From: Bacteroidota bacterium
GTDB lineage: Bacteria > Bacteroidota > Bacteroidia > Bacteroidales > UBA10428
Length of the DNA: 55,483 nucleotides
Assembly (NCBI GenBank): GCA_003252385.1
Contig: QKEH01000159.1
Location: forward strand, 1-55,483
Reading direction: 5' to 3'
A program made the position numbers and the translations under genes. This document shows positions 7,582 to 15,702 of the stretch, piece after piece. Numbering within the stretch: position 1 is the stretch's first letter; each line of letters opens with the position of its first letter. Under the pieces are notes generated by a model, which saw only the letters and a program-made list of their open reading frames with translations, was not told where the DNA came from and did no database searches.

Positions 7582-8955
7582 TTATTCTACCTTAAATGAA
7601 AATTCTTTTGAACAGGATTGACAATGTAAATTCAGTTTTTTAAGCCTGATAACTCCTTTAGCAAAAGTTAATACTTCACAATCACAGTTTGGACAAATAG
7701 CTTGTTTGAAAGAAATGTTTTCATCATTGAGAAGATTCAACCTGTTCCATTTTGACATTTCTTCTTTCCGCTTATCATCAATGATTTTAGCATAAATTTG
7801 TGTGGTTCTTAAATCATTATGCCCCATTATATCCGATACAGTTTCAAGAGACATGCCTAAAGTCAAAGCACTAACCGCAAAGGTGTGCCTTGTGCAATGA
7901 AATGAGAGGCGTTTTTTAATACCCACCTCATTCATTATAAAGCGTAACATTGGATTTATATCGGAGCTTTTGCGAACAAAGCCTTCGTAAATTTTATCAT
8001 TAGGCTGTTTATCACCTTTTAAATCAATTACTGATAATAGTCTTTCCGTAATTGGAATTCTTAGCATCTTTTCTTTATCCCTCCGGCTTTTTTCCATTGG
8101 CATAATTATCATGTTGTTTTCAATATGTTTGAATCTTAATTTTCTTAAATCAGAGAGGCGTAACCCACTATAACAACTTATTAAAATATGTTGAAGTGTT
8201 TCCTGGTACTTCATTCCGGTTAAGTAGGTTTTACCACGATTATCCTTCTTGTAAATCTTCAAGAATAGTTCTTTGTTATAATAATCATGGAGCATATCTA
8301 TTTCTTTAAGTGTCAGATGTTCTTTTTTACCATCCTCTTTTAAAAAAGAAAAATTGCTAAAAGGATTTCTGTCAATAATGGATTTCTTATGGGCATAGGT
8401 TAAATATTTTCTAATCATTGACAAACCACTATATATGGTGTTTGCTTTATTATCCAGTGTCTCGATTAGGTAATTCCTGTATTTTTCAAGCCAATTTTCA
8501 TCAATTTCGTAAATGGTCACATTGGGCTGGTATCTCTCTACTTTTATTATTTCTAATACCAAACCTGCATAAGTGGAGCTTTTAATTCTATTTCGTTCTT
8601 CGCTTAACCTGTTTCGTGCAAATTCAATAAAGCTTCCATTAACTTCACTATTTGAGTAGAGACTGAGAATATTTGAGAAGGTAACCGATTGTTTTCTTCT
8701 CTCTAATTCAATAATGATTTGTTCAACCTCGCTTTCTTTATCTTTTAAATAGAGGTTGTTTTTTTTCGCATCTGGCACTTCCCTGATTTCTTTAATTTTT
8801 TTGGTCTTTGGATTGTAATACTCCGGCTTAATAAAAAGATTAAGAGGAATCTTTTTAGTTTTCCGATTAAGGGTTACTCTAATGTAAAATCGAGATGTAC
8901 CATCCTGTCTTGTGTAAGAGCTGTCCAAGTAAACACTTACTGTTGCATTTGTCAT
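7582..8955 (-). CDS. tyrosine site-specific recombinase with C-terminal zinc ribbon
   Basis: This 457-residue integrase catalyses element insertion and excision. An N-terminal arm-binding domain (about residues 1-90) and a SAM-like core-binding domain (105-200) precede the catalytic domain. The catalytic residues appear in order: R266 in SGLRLSDL, H353 and R356 in HCTRH, H379 in MGHND, and the nucleophile Y388. An extra tail after residue 410 carries CPNC (421-424) and CQSC (445-448), a zinc-ribbon-like module not needed for catalysis in typical members. The gene ends the element, about 310 bases from the tRNA-Leu fragment, so that tRNA is the likely target. Confidence 0.92.
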   Translation of the reverse strand: MTNATVSVYLDSSYTRQDGTSRFYIRVTLNRKTKKIPLNLFIKPEYYNPKTKKIKEIREVPDAKKNNLYLKDKESEVEQIIIELERRKQSVTFSNILSLYSNSEVNGSFIEFARNRLSEERNRIKSSTYAGLVLEIIKVERYQPNVTIYEIDENWLEKYRNYLIETLDNKANTIYSGLSMIRKYLTYAHKKSIIDRNPFSNFSFLKEDGKKEHLTLKEIDMLHDYYNKELFLKIYKKDNRGKTYLTGMKYQETLQHILISCYSGLRLSDLRKLRFKHIENNMIIMPMEKSRRDKEKMLRIPITERLLSVIDLKGDKQPNDKIYEGFVRKSSDINPMLRFIMNEVGIKKRLSFHCTRHTFAVSALTLGMSLETVSDIMGHNDLRTTQIYAKIIDDKRKEEMSKWNRLNLLNDENISFKQAICPNCDCEVLTFAKGVIRLKKLNLHCQSCSKEFSFKVE

Positions 8956-9030
8956 AATTTTTAAATTTGCGCTATGCAGCTTAAAAAATTCGTAAACATT
9001 TTGTGATTATTGGATAGACAAACTTATATT

Positions 9031-9248
9031 TATTGTAAATTTATCTACAAATAATTCACTCTATCAGATACTTGTATTATTCGGAAACATTTTTTAGTAA
9101 CTGAGAATTATTCGGAAACAATTCGGAAACAAATATTGTATTTGTTGTAAATTTGGTTACGAATAAATTACACTAAAAGAAAGTAAATGTCAGTAAAAGC
9201 TTGTAAAGACAGGTGAAACCAAAAATTATTGTAAATTTGTCTACAAAA
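9031..9248. repeat. integrase arm/core-type repeats at the element end
   Basis: Two repeat families fill the non-coding end of the element. TTGTAAATTT followed by a (C)TACAA/TTACGAA half occurs at 9033-9051, 9145-9163 and 9229-9247; two copies are partly palindromic. ATTCGGAAACA occurs at 9079-9089, 9110-9120 and 9121-9131, the last two in tandem. Position between the integrase and the attachment tRNA suggests arm-type binding sites for the recombinase or excisionase. Confidence 0.6.
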
Positions 9249-9266
9249 ATATTAGTGTCCTACAAG

Positions 9267-9321
9267 TTTGAGGGCCTAGTGACCGTTTTAGGTCGTGCAG
9301 GTTCAAGTCCTGTCCTGGGCA
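9267..9321 (+). tRNA. tRNA-Leu(GAG) 3' fragment, attachment site of the element
   Basis: From the anticodon loop (TTGAGGG, anticodon GAG at 9270-9272) onward this reads as a class II tRNA. It has the 3' anticodon strand CCTAG, a long variable arm GACC/GGTC, a T arm GCAGG-TTCAAGT-CCTGT and the acceptor strand CCTGGGC plus A at 9321. The 5' half is absent: the bases before the loop (CAAGT) cannot pair with CCTAG. It is therefore the chromosomal 3' remnant left by integration. The intact tRNA-Leu should lie at the other end of the element, left of the window. Confidence 0.8.
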
Positions 9322-9324
9322 CAA

Positions 9325-9364
9325 AAGTAAGCCCCTCTCGAATATCATTCGGAGGGGCTTACTT
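9325..9364 (+). terminator. terminator hairpin after the tRNA-Leu fragment
   Basis: GTAAGCCCCTC (9327-9337) pairs with GAGGGGCTTAC (9352-9362), and an inner CGAAT/ATTCG stem extends it. It lies just past the acceptor end and would originally have terminated the tRNA-Leu transcript. Confidence 0.75.
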
Positions 9365-9678
9365 ATTCCTAACGTGCTATCCGGCAAACCTTTAGCATCA
9401 TCCGGTTTTTAATCCGGAACTGGGTTTGCTATTGGGTTGCGCCTAACTTTTTTTTATTGATTCCGTTTAGAGGTTTGGCATAACGTTTTGTAATTCAAAA
9501 TTACAGGATTTCAACAGCCGAGGCAATACCACTTTAGGGGTATTATTGGCTTTCGGTTAAGTGATATGGTGTTAAACAACAGGTAATCAGTACACTGGCC
9601 GGGTATTGCAAAAAACAGAATAATTTGCCAATTTGACAAAAGCTCGGTTTCAATAGACGAGCGTATGTGGCTTCTTGA
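9365..9678. other. intergenic stretch, nothing recognised
   Basis: No gene with family support is seen in these 314 bases between the element end and ndk. There are short CCGG palindromes and a T8 run near 9450 but no clear promoter or RNA. Confidence 0.5.
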
Positions 9679-10119
9679 TTAAGGAATCGTGTCGAACATA
9701 GAGAACCGTTCACTCCGGGAGAAGAAGAAATAGCATTCGCGGGTGGCATTGGCATCACTGTCGGAACCGTGGACGGCATTTCTTTCAATCGATTCGGCAA
9801 ACATTTTCCGAATAGTTCCTTCTTCTGCTTTGGTTGGATCGGTAGCGCCAATCAATTTACGATAGTCCAGTACGGCATTTTCTTTTTCCAGGATGGCAAC
9901 CACCACAGGACCGGAAGTCATAAATTCAATCAAACTATTGAAGAAAGTCTTTTCTTTGTGTACGGAGTAGAAACTTCGGGCCTGAATGGGTGTCAGGCGA
10001 AAGTACTTCATGGCAGCAATGTGAAACCCGGCTTCGTTGATCATGGCCAAAATTGGCCCAATGTATTCATGGCTTACAGCTCCGGGTTTGATAATGGTTA
10101 AGGTCTGTTTTCCGGTCAT
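9679..10119 (-). CDS. ndk: nucleoside diphosphate kinase
   Basis: This 146-residue cytoplasmic enzyme transfers the gamma phosphate of ATP to nucleoside diphosphates through a phosphohistidine. The sequence shows the N-terminal TLTIIKPGAV strand and the active-site segment NAVHGSDS with the phosphorylated histidine at about residue 117. The length is typical of the family. The gene is divergent from nrnA with a 304-base gap between them. It is the first clear core gene to the right of the element. Confidence 0.97.
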   Translation of the reverse strand: MTGKQTLTIIKPGAVSHEYIGPILAMINEAGFHIAAMKYFRLTPIQARSFYSVHKEKTFFNSLIEFMTSGPVVVAILEKENAVLDYRKLIGATDPTKAEEGTIRKMFAESIERNAVHGSDSDANATRECYFFFSRSERFSMFDTIP

Positions 10120-10423
10120 AGCATTACATTTGGCAGGCGTGGGTAAAAGTGTTGACTACATTCTTGGATGAATATTGAAAATTTGATTCATGCTGAATGT
10201 TCGTTTTTTAATAATTAAAAGCTGTTACAGTAGCTGGTTATGGGTGCAAAGAACATCATGCATGGCTCCGTTTCATCCTCTCATCTGCATACTAATTTAC
10301 TAAATAATTGGTATTATCCCTATCAGGCAGGGTATATTCGGCGCGTTGAAAACATTTTGAAACTTTACCCGGCTTGGGCCATGTCATTTAGTATCTTTAC
10401 GGCCAATACGTTCCAGAATAAAA
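10120..10423. other. ndk/nrnA divergent intergenic region
   Basis: These 304 bases separate two divergent core genes and must hold both promoters. On the plus strand TATCTTTA (10392-10399) is close to the Bacteroidota -7 consensus, 25 bases before the nrnA start. I see no equally good minus-strand element for ndk and no RNA gene. Confidence 0.4.
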
Positions 10424-11455
10424 ATGTGTATGATTTTAAGTGGTGTTGATTTCTCAGATTTGCAGAAGAGGTTGATCCATGGGGTTGAAAAAGTGGTGGT
10501 GCTAAGCCATCGAAACCCGGATGGGGATGCCGTTGGTGCATCCCTGGGTTTGTCAAATTTGCTTGAGAAATTAGGTCATACGGTGCATGTGGTGGTGCCC
10601 AATCCCTTGCCTCGTTTTTTGAAATGGATGAAGGGTGCGCGTGATATTGTGGTGCATTCGAATAATACTGCTCGTGCCGAACGCATTATTTCTGAGGCAA
10701 CCCTTATGTTCGCCCTCGATTTTAACGATCTTACACGTATTCGGGAATACGATTCCTTCGTGAGTGGGAACCCCTGCTATAAAGTATTGATTGATCACCA
10801 CCCGCATCCGGGCGATTTTGCCAATCTTGTGATTTCGAATACGGAGTCCAGTTCCACGGCGGAGTTGGTTTACCATGTCATTCATCATTTGGGATTAGCC
10901 TCCTATATCGATTCGGATAGTGCATCGTGCATTTACGCAGGTATTATGACAGATACTGGGAATTTTAGCTATAATTCATCTCGTCCCGATACCTTTATGA
11001 CTGTGGCACGGCTATTGGAATTTGGAATAGAAAAGAACAAGATTTACGATGCTGTGTTTGATAATTTTTCTTTTGAAAGAATGCGCCTGATGGGTTTTTG
11101 TCTGGATCGGAAAATGGTCTTTCTCCCCGAATACCAAACGGCATACATTGCTCTGAGCCAGGACGAACTTAAAGCCTATGATTTTAAAGTGGGCGATTCG
11201 GAAGGTTTTGTAAATCTCCCCCTATCCATTAAAGGGGTACGATTCTCGGCTTTGTTTATCGAAAATAAGGATCGGGTTAAGGTGTCCTTCCGGTCAAAAG
11301 GGTCATTTGCAGTTAACGTTATGGCCAGTACCTATTTTCAGGGGGGAGGGCATCGAAATGCATCAGGTGGAGAATCATTCGACTCACTGGAAGAAACCGT
11401 ACAGCGCTTTGAGGCTCTCTTGCCGGAATTTAATGAGGAATTGCATGCAGAGTAA
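10424..11455 (+). CDS. nrnA: DHH-family oligoribonuclease/pAp phosphatase (NrnA-like)
   Basis: This 343-residue cytoplasmic phosphoesterase is expected to degrade nanoRNA dinucleotides and dephosphorylate 3'-phosphoadenosine-5'-phosphate. Family motifs are present: SHRNPDGDAVGAS near residues 28-40, an ALDFND aspartate near 98, the DHH motif in VLIDHHPHP at 124-126, and the DHHA1 motif GGGHRNASG near 320. ATG codons exist at 10424 and 10430; the choice changes only two residues. The end overlaps the start of gldI by 11 bases, which suggests cotranscription and translational coupling. Confidence 0.92.
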   Translation: MCMILSGVDFSDLQKRLIHGVEKVVVLSHRNPDGDAVGASLGLSNLLEKLGHTVHVVVPNPLPRFLKWMKGARDIVVHSNNTARAERIISEATLMFALDFNDLTRIREYDSFVSGNPCYKVLIDHHPHPGDFANLVISNTESSSTAELVYHVIHHLGLASYIDSDSASCIYAGIMTDTGNFSYNSSRPDTFMTVARLLEFGIEKNKIYDAVFDNFSFERMRLMGFCLDRKMVFLPEYQTAYIALSQDELKAYDFKVGDSEGFVNLPLSIKGVRFSALFIENKDRVKVSFRSKGSFAVNVMASTYFQGGGHRNASGGESFDSLEETVQRFEALLPEFNEELHAE

Positions 11456-11966
11456 GAAACTATATATGATCGGGATTGGAGTTCTGCTGGGCTGTCAACC
11501 ACATGTTCAGGAAGAGCAGCCGGGTAAGCCACTTACCCGGCAGGAACTTATGGACGTTAATAAAACTTTAGTCCGAAAAGATAATCAACGTATATTGGGC
11601 TATCTGACCCGTAACGGATTAAAAATGGAACAAACTGAAACGGGGCTTTGGTATGCCATTGAATCCGACCAGAAAGGCAAGCATGCTCGGCCCGGCGATG
11701 TTATTCGATTAGAGTATACCCTGGAACTGCTGGACGGAACTGTTTGCTACAACTCGGAGCAGGATGGGGTAAAAGAATTTGAAATTGGTCAGGGTGGTGT
11801 TGAAAGTGGACTTGAGGAGGCGGTACTGATGTTGCGGGAGGGCGACAAAGCACTGCTGATTATGCCGCCGCATCTGGCGCATGGATTAACCGGCGATGGC
11901 AAACGTATTCCGGCCAGAGCCATTATCATGTATACTTTAAAAGTAAAATCGATTCATTTCAAATAG
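11445..11966 (+). CDS. gldI: GldI-type FKBP peptidyl-prolyl isomerase lipoprotein
   Basis: This protein of about 173 residues folds or protects exported proteins. It begins at the ATG at 11445 inside the last codons of nrnA; a longer frame from 11307 is only antisense-free read-through in another frame. A lipoprotein signal ends LLGC with the lipidated Cys at 17. The FKBP domain follows, with GDVIRLEYTLELLDGTV, GLEEAVLMLREGDKAL and IMPPHLAHG segments. GldI is required for gliding and T9SS function in Flavobacterium johnsoniae, and an ndk, DHH phosphoesterase, gldI neighbourhood fits that lineage. Here it more likely supports T9SS secretion; gliding cannot be inferred. Confidence 0.85.
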   Translation: MQSKKLYMIGIGVLLGCQPHVQEEQPGKPLTRQELMDVNKTLVRKDNQRILGYLTRNGLKMEQTETGLWYAIESDQKGKHARPGDVIRLEYTLELLDGTVCYNSEQDGVKEFEIGQGGVESGLEEAVLMLREGDKALLIMPPHLAHGLTGDGKRIPARAIIMYTLKVKSIHFK

Positions 11967-11967
11967 T

Positions 11968-12828
11968 ATGAAAACGCAGTTAGCCATTTTGGTAGTTCTT
12001 CTGTTGAGCTCGTGCTTTCGTTCGTCCCCCTATCCGGGATATTCCAAAGGCCATGAAGGAGTTTATTTTCAACTCCATCAAATGGGGGAATCTAACCGAA
12101 AAGCCTGCTTCAACGATTTTATTACAGCCGACATCCAGTACCTGACCCTGGACGATTCTCTTTTTTTTACCGGACGCCGCAAGATACAGCTTACACCATC
12201 AGAGGCCAAAGGTTCTATAGAAGCCTGTTTTCAGATGCTTTCCAATGGCGACGAAGCTTCTTTTATTATTTCGGCAGATGAATTCTTTTTAAAGACGCTG
12301 CAAACCGATATGCCGAAATTTTTACCTTTGGGCAGTTACTTCAAAATAAGAATCCATATAATTGATCTGCAAACAGAGCGTGAATACGAAAAGGAAAAGC
12401 TCGCCTTCTTAAATTGGATTGATGACTTTGGGGAATACGAGCGGGAAATGCTTAAACAATTCATTCAAGAGGAAAAACTTGAGGTGTCACCAACTACTTC
12501 CGGCTTGTATTATCTGAATTTGAAACCAGGGGTTGGGCGGAAAGTAGCAATAGGCGATACTGTAACTATTAATTATGAGGGACGTTTCCTAAATGGCAAG
12601 TTTTTTGATAGCACCATACGCCGAAAACAGCCATTTCAGTTTGTTTATGGAACCGAGTGGCAGGTGGTTAAAGGTTTGGAGGAAGCAATTGGTATGATGA
12701 GCGAAGGAGAGAAATCGCTATTTATTCTGCCTTCGGAACTGGCTTTTGGAAACGAAGGCTCCTCAACCGGAATTATCCCACCGTTCACCTCTTTGCTTTT
12801 TGAGGTAGAACTTGTGAAAATAAATTAG
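11968..12828 (+). CDS. FKBP-type peptidyl-prolyl isomerase lipoprotein
   Basis: This is a 286-residue periplasmic or outer-membrane-attached isomerase. The signal peptide ends LLSSC with the lipid Cys at 16. The C-terminal half is a clear FKBP domain (GDTVTINYEGRFLNGKFFDS, then GLEEAIGMMSEGEKSLFILP and LAFG). The N-terminal half looks like a second, degenerate FKBP unit (LTPSEAKGSIEACFQMLSNG). The gene starts one base after the gldI stop, so it belongs to the same operon. This two-unit architecture recurs in Bacteroidota FKBP lipoproteins. Confidence 0.88.
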   Translation: MKTQLAILVVLLLSSCFRSSPYPGYSKGHEGVYFQLHQMGESNRKACFNDFITADIQYLTLDDSLFFTGRRKIQLTPSEAKGSIEACFQMLSNGDEASFIISADEFFLKTLQTDMPKFLPLGSYFKIRIHIIDLQTEREYEKEKLAFLNWIDDFGEYEREMLKQFIQEEKLEVSPTTSGLYYLNLKPGVGRKVAIGDTVTINYEGRFLNGKFFDSTIRRKQPFQFVYGTEWQVVKGLEEAIGMMSEGEKSLFILPSELAFGNEGSSTGIIPPFTSLLFEVELVKIN

Positions 12829-12894
12829 TAGCTATACGTAAAATAATCCTTCCAATTGTCCGTTGAAACAATAACAATGTTAAAATTTATACCA

Positions 12895-13866
12895 ATGAAA
12901 ATCAATGCATTTGCAACTGCTGCGGTTACATTCCTCCTCTTAGTAAGTTGTCATAAGGACGTAAAGAATGACTATCAGGCGGAACATGATAAGATGATGG
13001 CCAACTTTAAAACAGAATATGGCATCACTGAAAGTGATAAAATAGACGACGGGCTCTATTTAAAGTTTACCCATCAGGTGAATTTGGATTCCAGTACTGC
13101 ACTTTATCCCAATGGAACTTCGGATGTTATTGTGGATCTACTTGGTTTTCTGGGAAGTCAGGGTGTTTTTGAAGCGACCAATTACCAGGATGCAAATGAT
13201 AATGGAATTTACAGCGAGCAGTATGTTTACGGACCCAAACGATTGGATATCCGAAGTTTGCCTCTAGGGCTTGGAGTTGCTCTGCTCTCCATGCAGGAAG
13301 GCGAATCAGCCATAGTGCTTATGGATCATCGTCTGGCATTTGGTGGTTACACACCGGCGTTATATGAAGTGGATTTGTATCGGGTGATAAATAACCAGGA
13401 ATGGTACGATTCCGTTCAATTCCAAACCTATAAGGATTCTTTGCATTTTCATGACACATTGGTGGTAGCCGATGGCAAAACATCTTTTGTAAAGGTTCGT
13501 ACCACGGGGTTGACAAAGCCTGTGTTGGAAAGTGGCGATTGGGTTACTATAAACCTGAGTGGTTATTATGTCGAAGCGGATTCAGTTTTTGTAAGCAGTC
13601 TTCCGGGACGTAACTTTTATCCGTTTGGTCAGGAGAGTGAACCCGAGGAGTTGGTGTTTCAGTTAGGAAGTCAGGGCTATCCGGTGAGTGATATTGTGGT
13701 GTTTGCCATAGATAAAATGAGCATTGGCGATGAATGGGAAATTCTTGCACCATCCGAACATGCCTTTGGAAGTACTGGTTATACTCACCCGACGACCGGA
13801 GCCTATCTGGTACCCCCCGATATGGATGTACATTATCGCATTAAGTTTGTAGGGGTAAATCTTTAA
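12895..13866 (+). CDS. FKBP-fold lipoprotein, degenerate
   Basis: A protein of about 323 residues with a lipoprotein signal ending LLLVSC (Cys at 19 from the ATG at 12895). Two regions recall FKBP folds: LGLGVALLSMQEGESAIVLMDH...LAFGG, and ESGDWVTINLSGYYVEADS with a later FAIDKMSIGDEW...HAFGSTGY. Key aromatic residues of the FKBP pocket are not obvious, so it may be a chaperone-like protein without isomerase activity. It is third in the nrnA-gldI-FKBP run, 66 bases behind the previous gene. An upstream in-frame ATG at 12877 would add six residues. Confidence 0.75.
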   Translation: MKINAFATAAVTFLLLVSCHKDVKNDYQAEHDKMMANFKTEYGITESDKIDDGLYLKFTHQVNLDSSTALYPNGTSDVIVDLLGFLGSQGVFEATNYQDANDNGIYSEQYVYGPKRLDIRSLPLGLGVALLSMQEGESAIVLMDHRLAFGGYTPALYEVDLYRVINNQEWYDSVQFQTYKDSLHFHDTLVVADGKTSFVKVRTTGLTKPVLESGDWVTINLSGYYVEADSVFVSSLPGRNFYPFGQESEPEELVFQLGSQGYPVSDIVVFAIDKMSIGDEWEILAPSEHAFGSTGYTHPTTGAYLVPPDMDVHYRIKFVGVNL

Positions 13867-13894
13867 TACTTGAAGAAAAGTCGTTAAGTACGGG

Positions 13895-14596
13895 CTATTT
13901 CTGTAAAATAAAAAGCGTGGGGATTTTGTGCAGCTCGGGCAGCTCATCCTTCCACGCTTTTATTGTTTTAGTCTTAATGAAGCCGGTGGCCGCTGTTACA
14001 TCTACCCCAAGGCACAAAAGAGTGGTTGAAGAACAGGTATTGAGTAGATCGTTGAGCAATTGATTGTTTCGATAGGGAGCTTCAATAAACAGCTGCGCTT
14101 GTTTTTCGTTAGCCGACCGTTGCTCGAGTTGTCGGATGCGTTGAATACGGTCACTGGTTTTGACGGGTAAATAACCCACGAAGGCAAAATTTTGGCCATT
14201 CATGCCGGAAGCCATCATAGTGAGCAGGATAGATGATGGCCCTACCAGGGGAACTACCTCGCGGTTTTGCTCGTGAGCCAGGCGAACGATATCGCTCCCG
14301 GGATCGGCAATGGCCGGAACGCCAGCCTCCGAGAGCAAGCCAATATCTTCCATACCGGCAGCATGTAAAAAGCCCGGGATGTCGTTGGCAGGGGTATGAT
14401 TGTTCAGAACAAAAAAGACCAGATCATCGATACGGGTGGCAATACCCAATTGAATCAGCATACGCCGGGCGGAGCGCTCGTTTTCCACAATATAATAGCG
14501 AACATGATTAATAACTTCCTTGTTGTAGGGAGGAATCACATGATCGACCGGGCTTTCGCCTATGGTAGATGGTATTAGGAATAATTTGCCTGACAT
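13895..14596 (-). CDS. SAM-dependent methyltransferase, RsmI/tetrapyrrole-methylase family
   Basis: A 233-residue protein of the tetrapyrrole methylase (SAM-dependent) fold. It shows the N-terminal LFLIPSTIGE, the GLLSEAGVPAIADPGSDIVR segment typical of RsmI (16S rRNA 2'-O-methyltransferase), and VVPLVGPSSILLTMMASGM. It is shorter than RsmI and lacks its C-terminal extension, matching the RsmI paralogue annotated simply as SAM-dependent methyltransferase in Bacteroidota. The start is the ATG at 14596; a TATCTTTG promoter box lies 15 bases upstream. Its substrate is not shown by sequence. Confidence 0.8.
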   Translation of the reverse strand: MSGKLFLIPSTIGESPVDHVIPPYNKEVINHVRYYIVENERSARRMLIQLGIATRIDDLVFFVLNNHTPANDIPGFLHAAGMEDIGLLSEAGVPAIADPGSDIVRLAHEQNREVVPLVGPSSILLTMMASGMNGQNFAFVGYLPVKTSDRIQRIRQLEQRSANEKQAQLFIEAPYRNNQLLNDLLNTCSSTTLLCLGVDVTAATGFIKTKTIKAWKDELPELHKIPTLFILQK

Positions 14597-14611
14597 GGAA
14601 TGAAATTTTGG

Positions 14612-14619
14612 CAAAGATA
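14612..14619 (-). promoter_or_regulatory. -7 promoter element of the RsmI-like gene
   Basis: On the minus strand this reads TATCTTTG, an exact match to the Bacteroidota TAnnTTTG -7 consensus, ending 15 bases before the ATG at 14596. Confidence 0.55.
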
Positions 14620-14649
14620 ATTTCTTTTGGTTAATGCCCCGTGAGACGC

Positions 14650-14680
14650 TTGATACAGTAACCCTGTTTAGATATCTTTG
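14650..14680 (+). promoter_or_regulatory. promoter of the MBL-fold gene, near-leaderless
   Basis: TTGA (14650-14653), a 19-base spacer and TATCTTTG (14673-14680) match the Bacteroidota -33/-7 promoter pattern. The ATG at 14687 lies only six bases after the -7 box, so the transcript would start at or within a few bases of the start codon. Confidence 0.6.
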
Positions 14681-14686
14681 TACGTA

Positions 14687-15466
14687 ATGGCGGATCAGAT
14701 AAAATTTACCCTGTTGGGAACTGGTACTTCGCAGGGGGTACCTGTAATTGCATGTGATTGCAAGGTATGCACTTCTGCCGATCCTCGCGACAATCGTTTA
14801 CGTACCTCCGTATTGATTGAGTACCGGCAGCAAGTACTGGTTATAGACACTGGCCCTGATTTTCGTCAACAAATGCTACGCCAGAAGGTTAAAAAGCTCG
14901 ATGCCGTACTTTTTACCCACGAGCACAAGGACCATGTTGCCGGTTTGGATGATGTACGTGCCTTTAATTTCAGGCAGAAGGAAGCTATTGATGTATATGC
15001 CGAACCTCGGGTGCAGGATGCCCTTAGGCGGGAGTACGCCTATATCTTTGCCGATGACCGCTATCCGGGCATCCCGAGCGTGAACATGCACCTGCTTGAA
15101 AACAAACCCTTTCAGATTGGCGCGTTAACGATACAGCCCATTCGCGTAATGCACTATAAACTTCCCATTCTGGGCTTTCGTATCGGTAATTTTGCGTACC
15201 TGACTGATGTTAAATCGGTTCCTGAAGAAGAACTATCCAAGCTCGCCGGACTGGAGGTTTTAATTGTTACTGCGCTTCGCAAGGAGCCACATATCTCGCA
15301 CATGAGCCTTTCTGAGGCGCTGGAACAGGTAGAGCGCATTCGTCCTATTCAAACCTACCTGACTCATTTAAATCATACATTTGGGCTGCATGCCATCGAG
15401 GATGCCCAATTGCCCAAAGGGGTGAATATTGCGTACGATGGGCTGGAAATACTGCAACAACTTTAG
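14687..15466 (+). CDS. metallo-beta-lactamase-fold hydrolase (PhnP-like)
   Basis: This 259-residue cytoplasmic metal-dependent phosphodiesterase-like protein carries the zinc-binding HEHKDH motif at 78-83, a GTGTSQGVPVIACDCKVC start (the Cys-rich loop seen in PhnP-like proteins) and late metal ligands H145 and D165 (VMHY, YLTDV), with LTHLNH near 224. Related proteins cleave cyclic phosphates; the physiological substrate in Bacteroidota is not established. The start chosen is the ATG at 14687; an in-frame TTG three codons upstream lies on the promoter box and is unlikely. It is divergent from the methyltransferase gene. Confidence 0.88.
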   Translation: MADQIKFTLLGTGTSQGVPVIACDCKVCTSADPRDNRLRTSVLIEYRQQVLVIDTGPDFRQQMLRQKVKKLDAVLFTHEHKDHVAGLDDVRAFNFRQKEAIDVYAEPRVQDALRREYAYIFADDRYPGIPSVNMHLLENKPFQIGALTIQPIRVMHYKLPILGFRIGNFAYLTDVKSVPEEELSKLAGLEVLIVTALRKEPHISHMSLSEALEQVERIRPIQTYLTHLNHTFGLHAIEDAQLPKGVNIAYDGLEILQQL

Positions 15467-15497
15467 GGTCAGTAATTTCGGTATTATTAGAGCGGAA

Positions 15498-15509
15498 TTC
15501 CGATCGGAA
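15498..15509. repeat. 12-bp perfect palindrome
   Basis: TTCCGATCGGAA is a perfect palindrome in the gap between the hydrolase gene and the next lipoprotein gene. It may be a binding site or chance; nothing else is recognised in this 236-base gap. Confidence 0.3.
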
Positions 15510-15702
15510 AGAATTAGTGGTCGGAATCTACAGAAAGGCATCCGTTTTTGGCAGAGTAGTTGATAATTCTAGTTCGATAGTAGCATTTTTTATGCTGAAA
15601 AAAATTGTAACTTTAATAAAACTTCTTAAACCAATTAACGTTGTAAGTAAAGTTTTAAAGTGATTGTAACTAGATCAAATACTTAAATTAAAATTGAGCA
15701 TT

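Noticed and set aside
1-9266. Conjugation or relaxase genes in the element
   Set aside because: None of the minus-strand genes shows a relaxase HUH or HxH motif, TraG/VirD4 Walker A motif or T4SS features. They may lie to the left.
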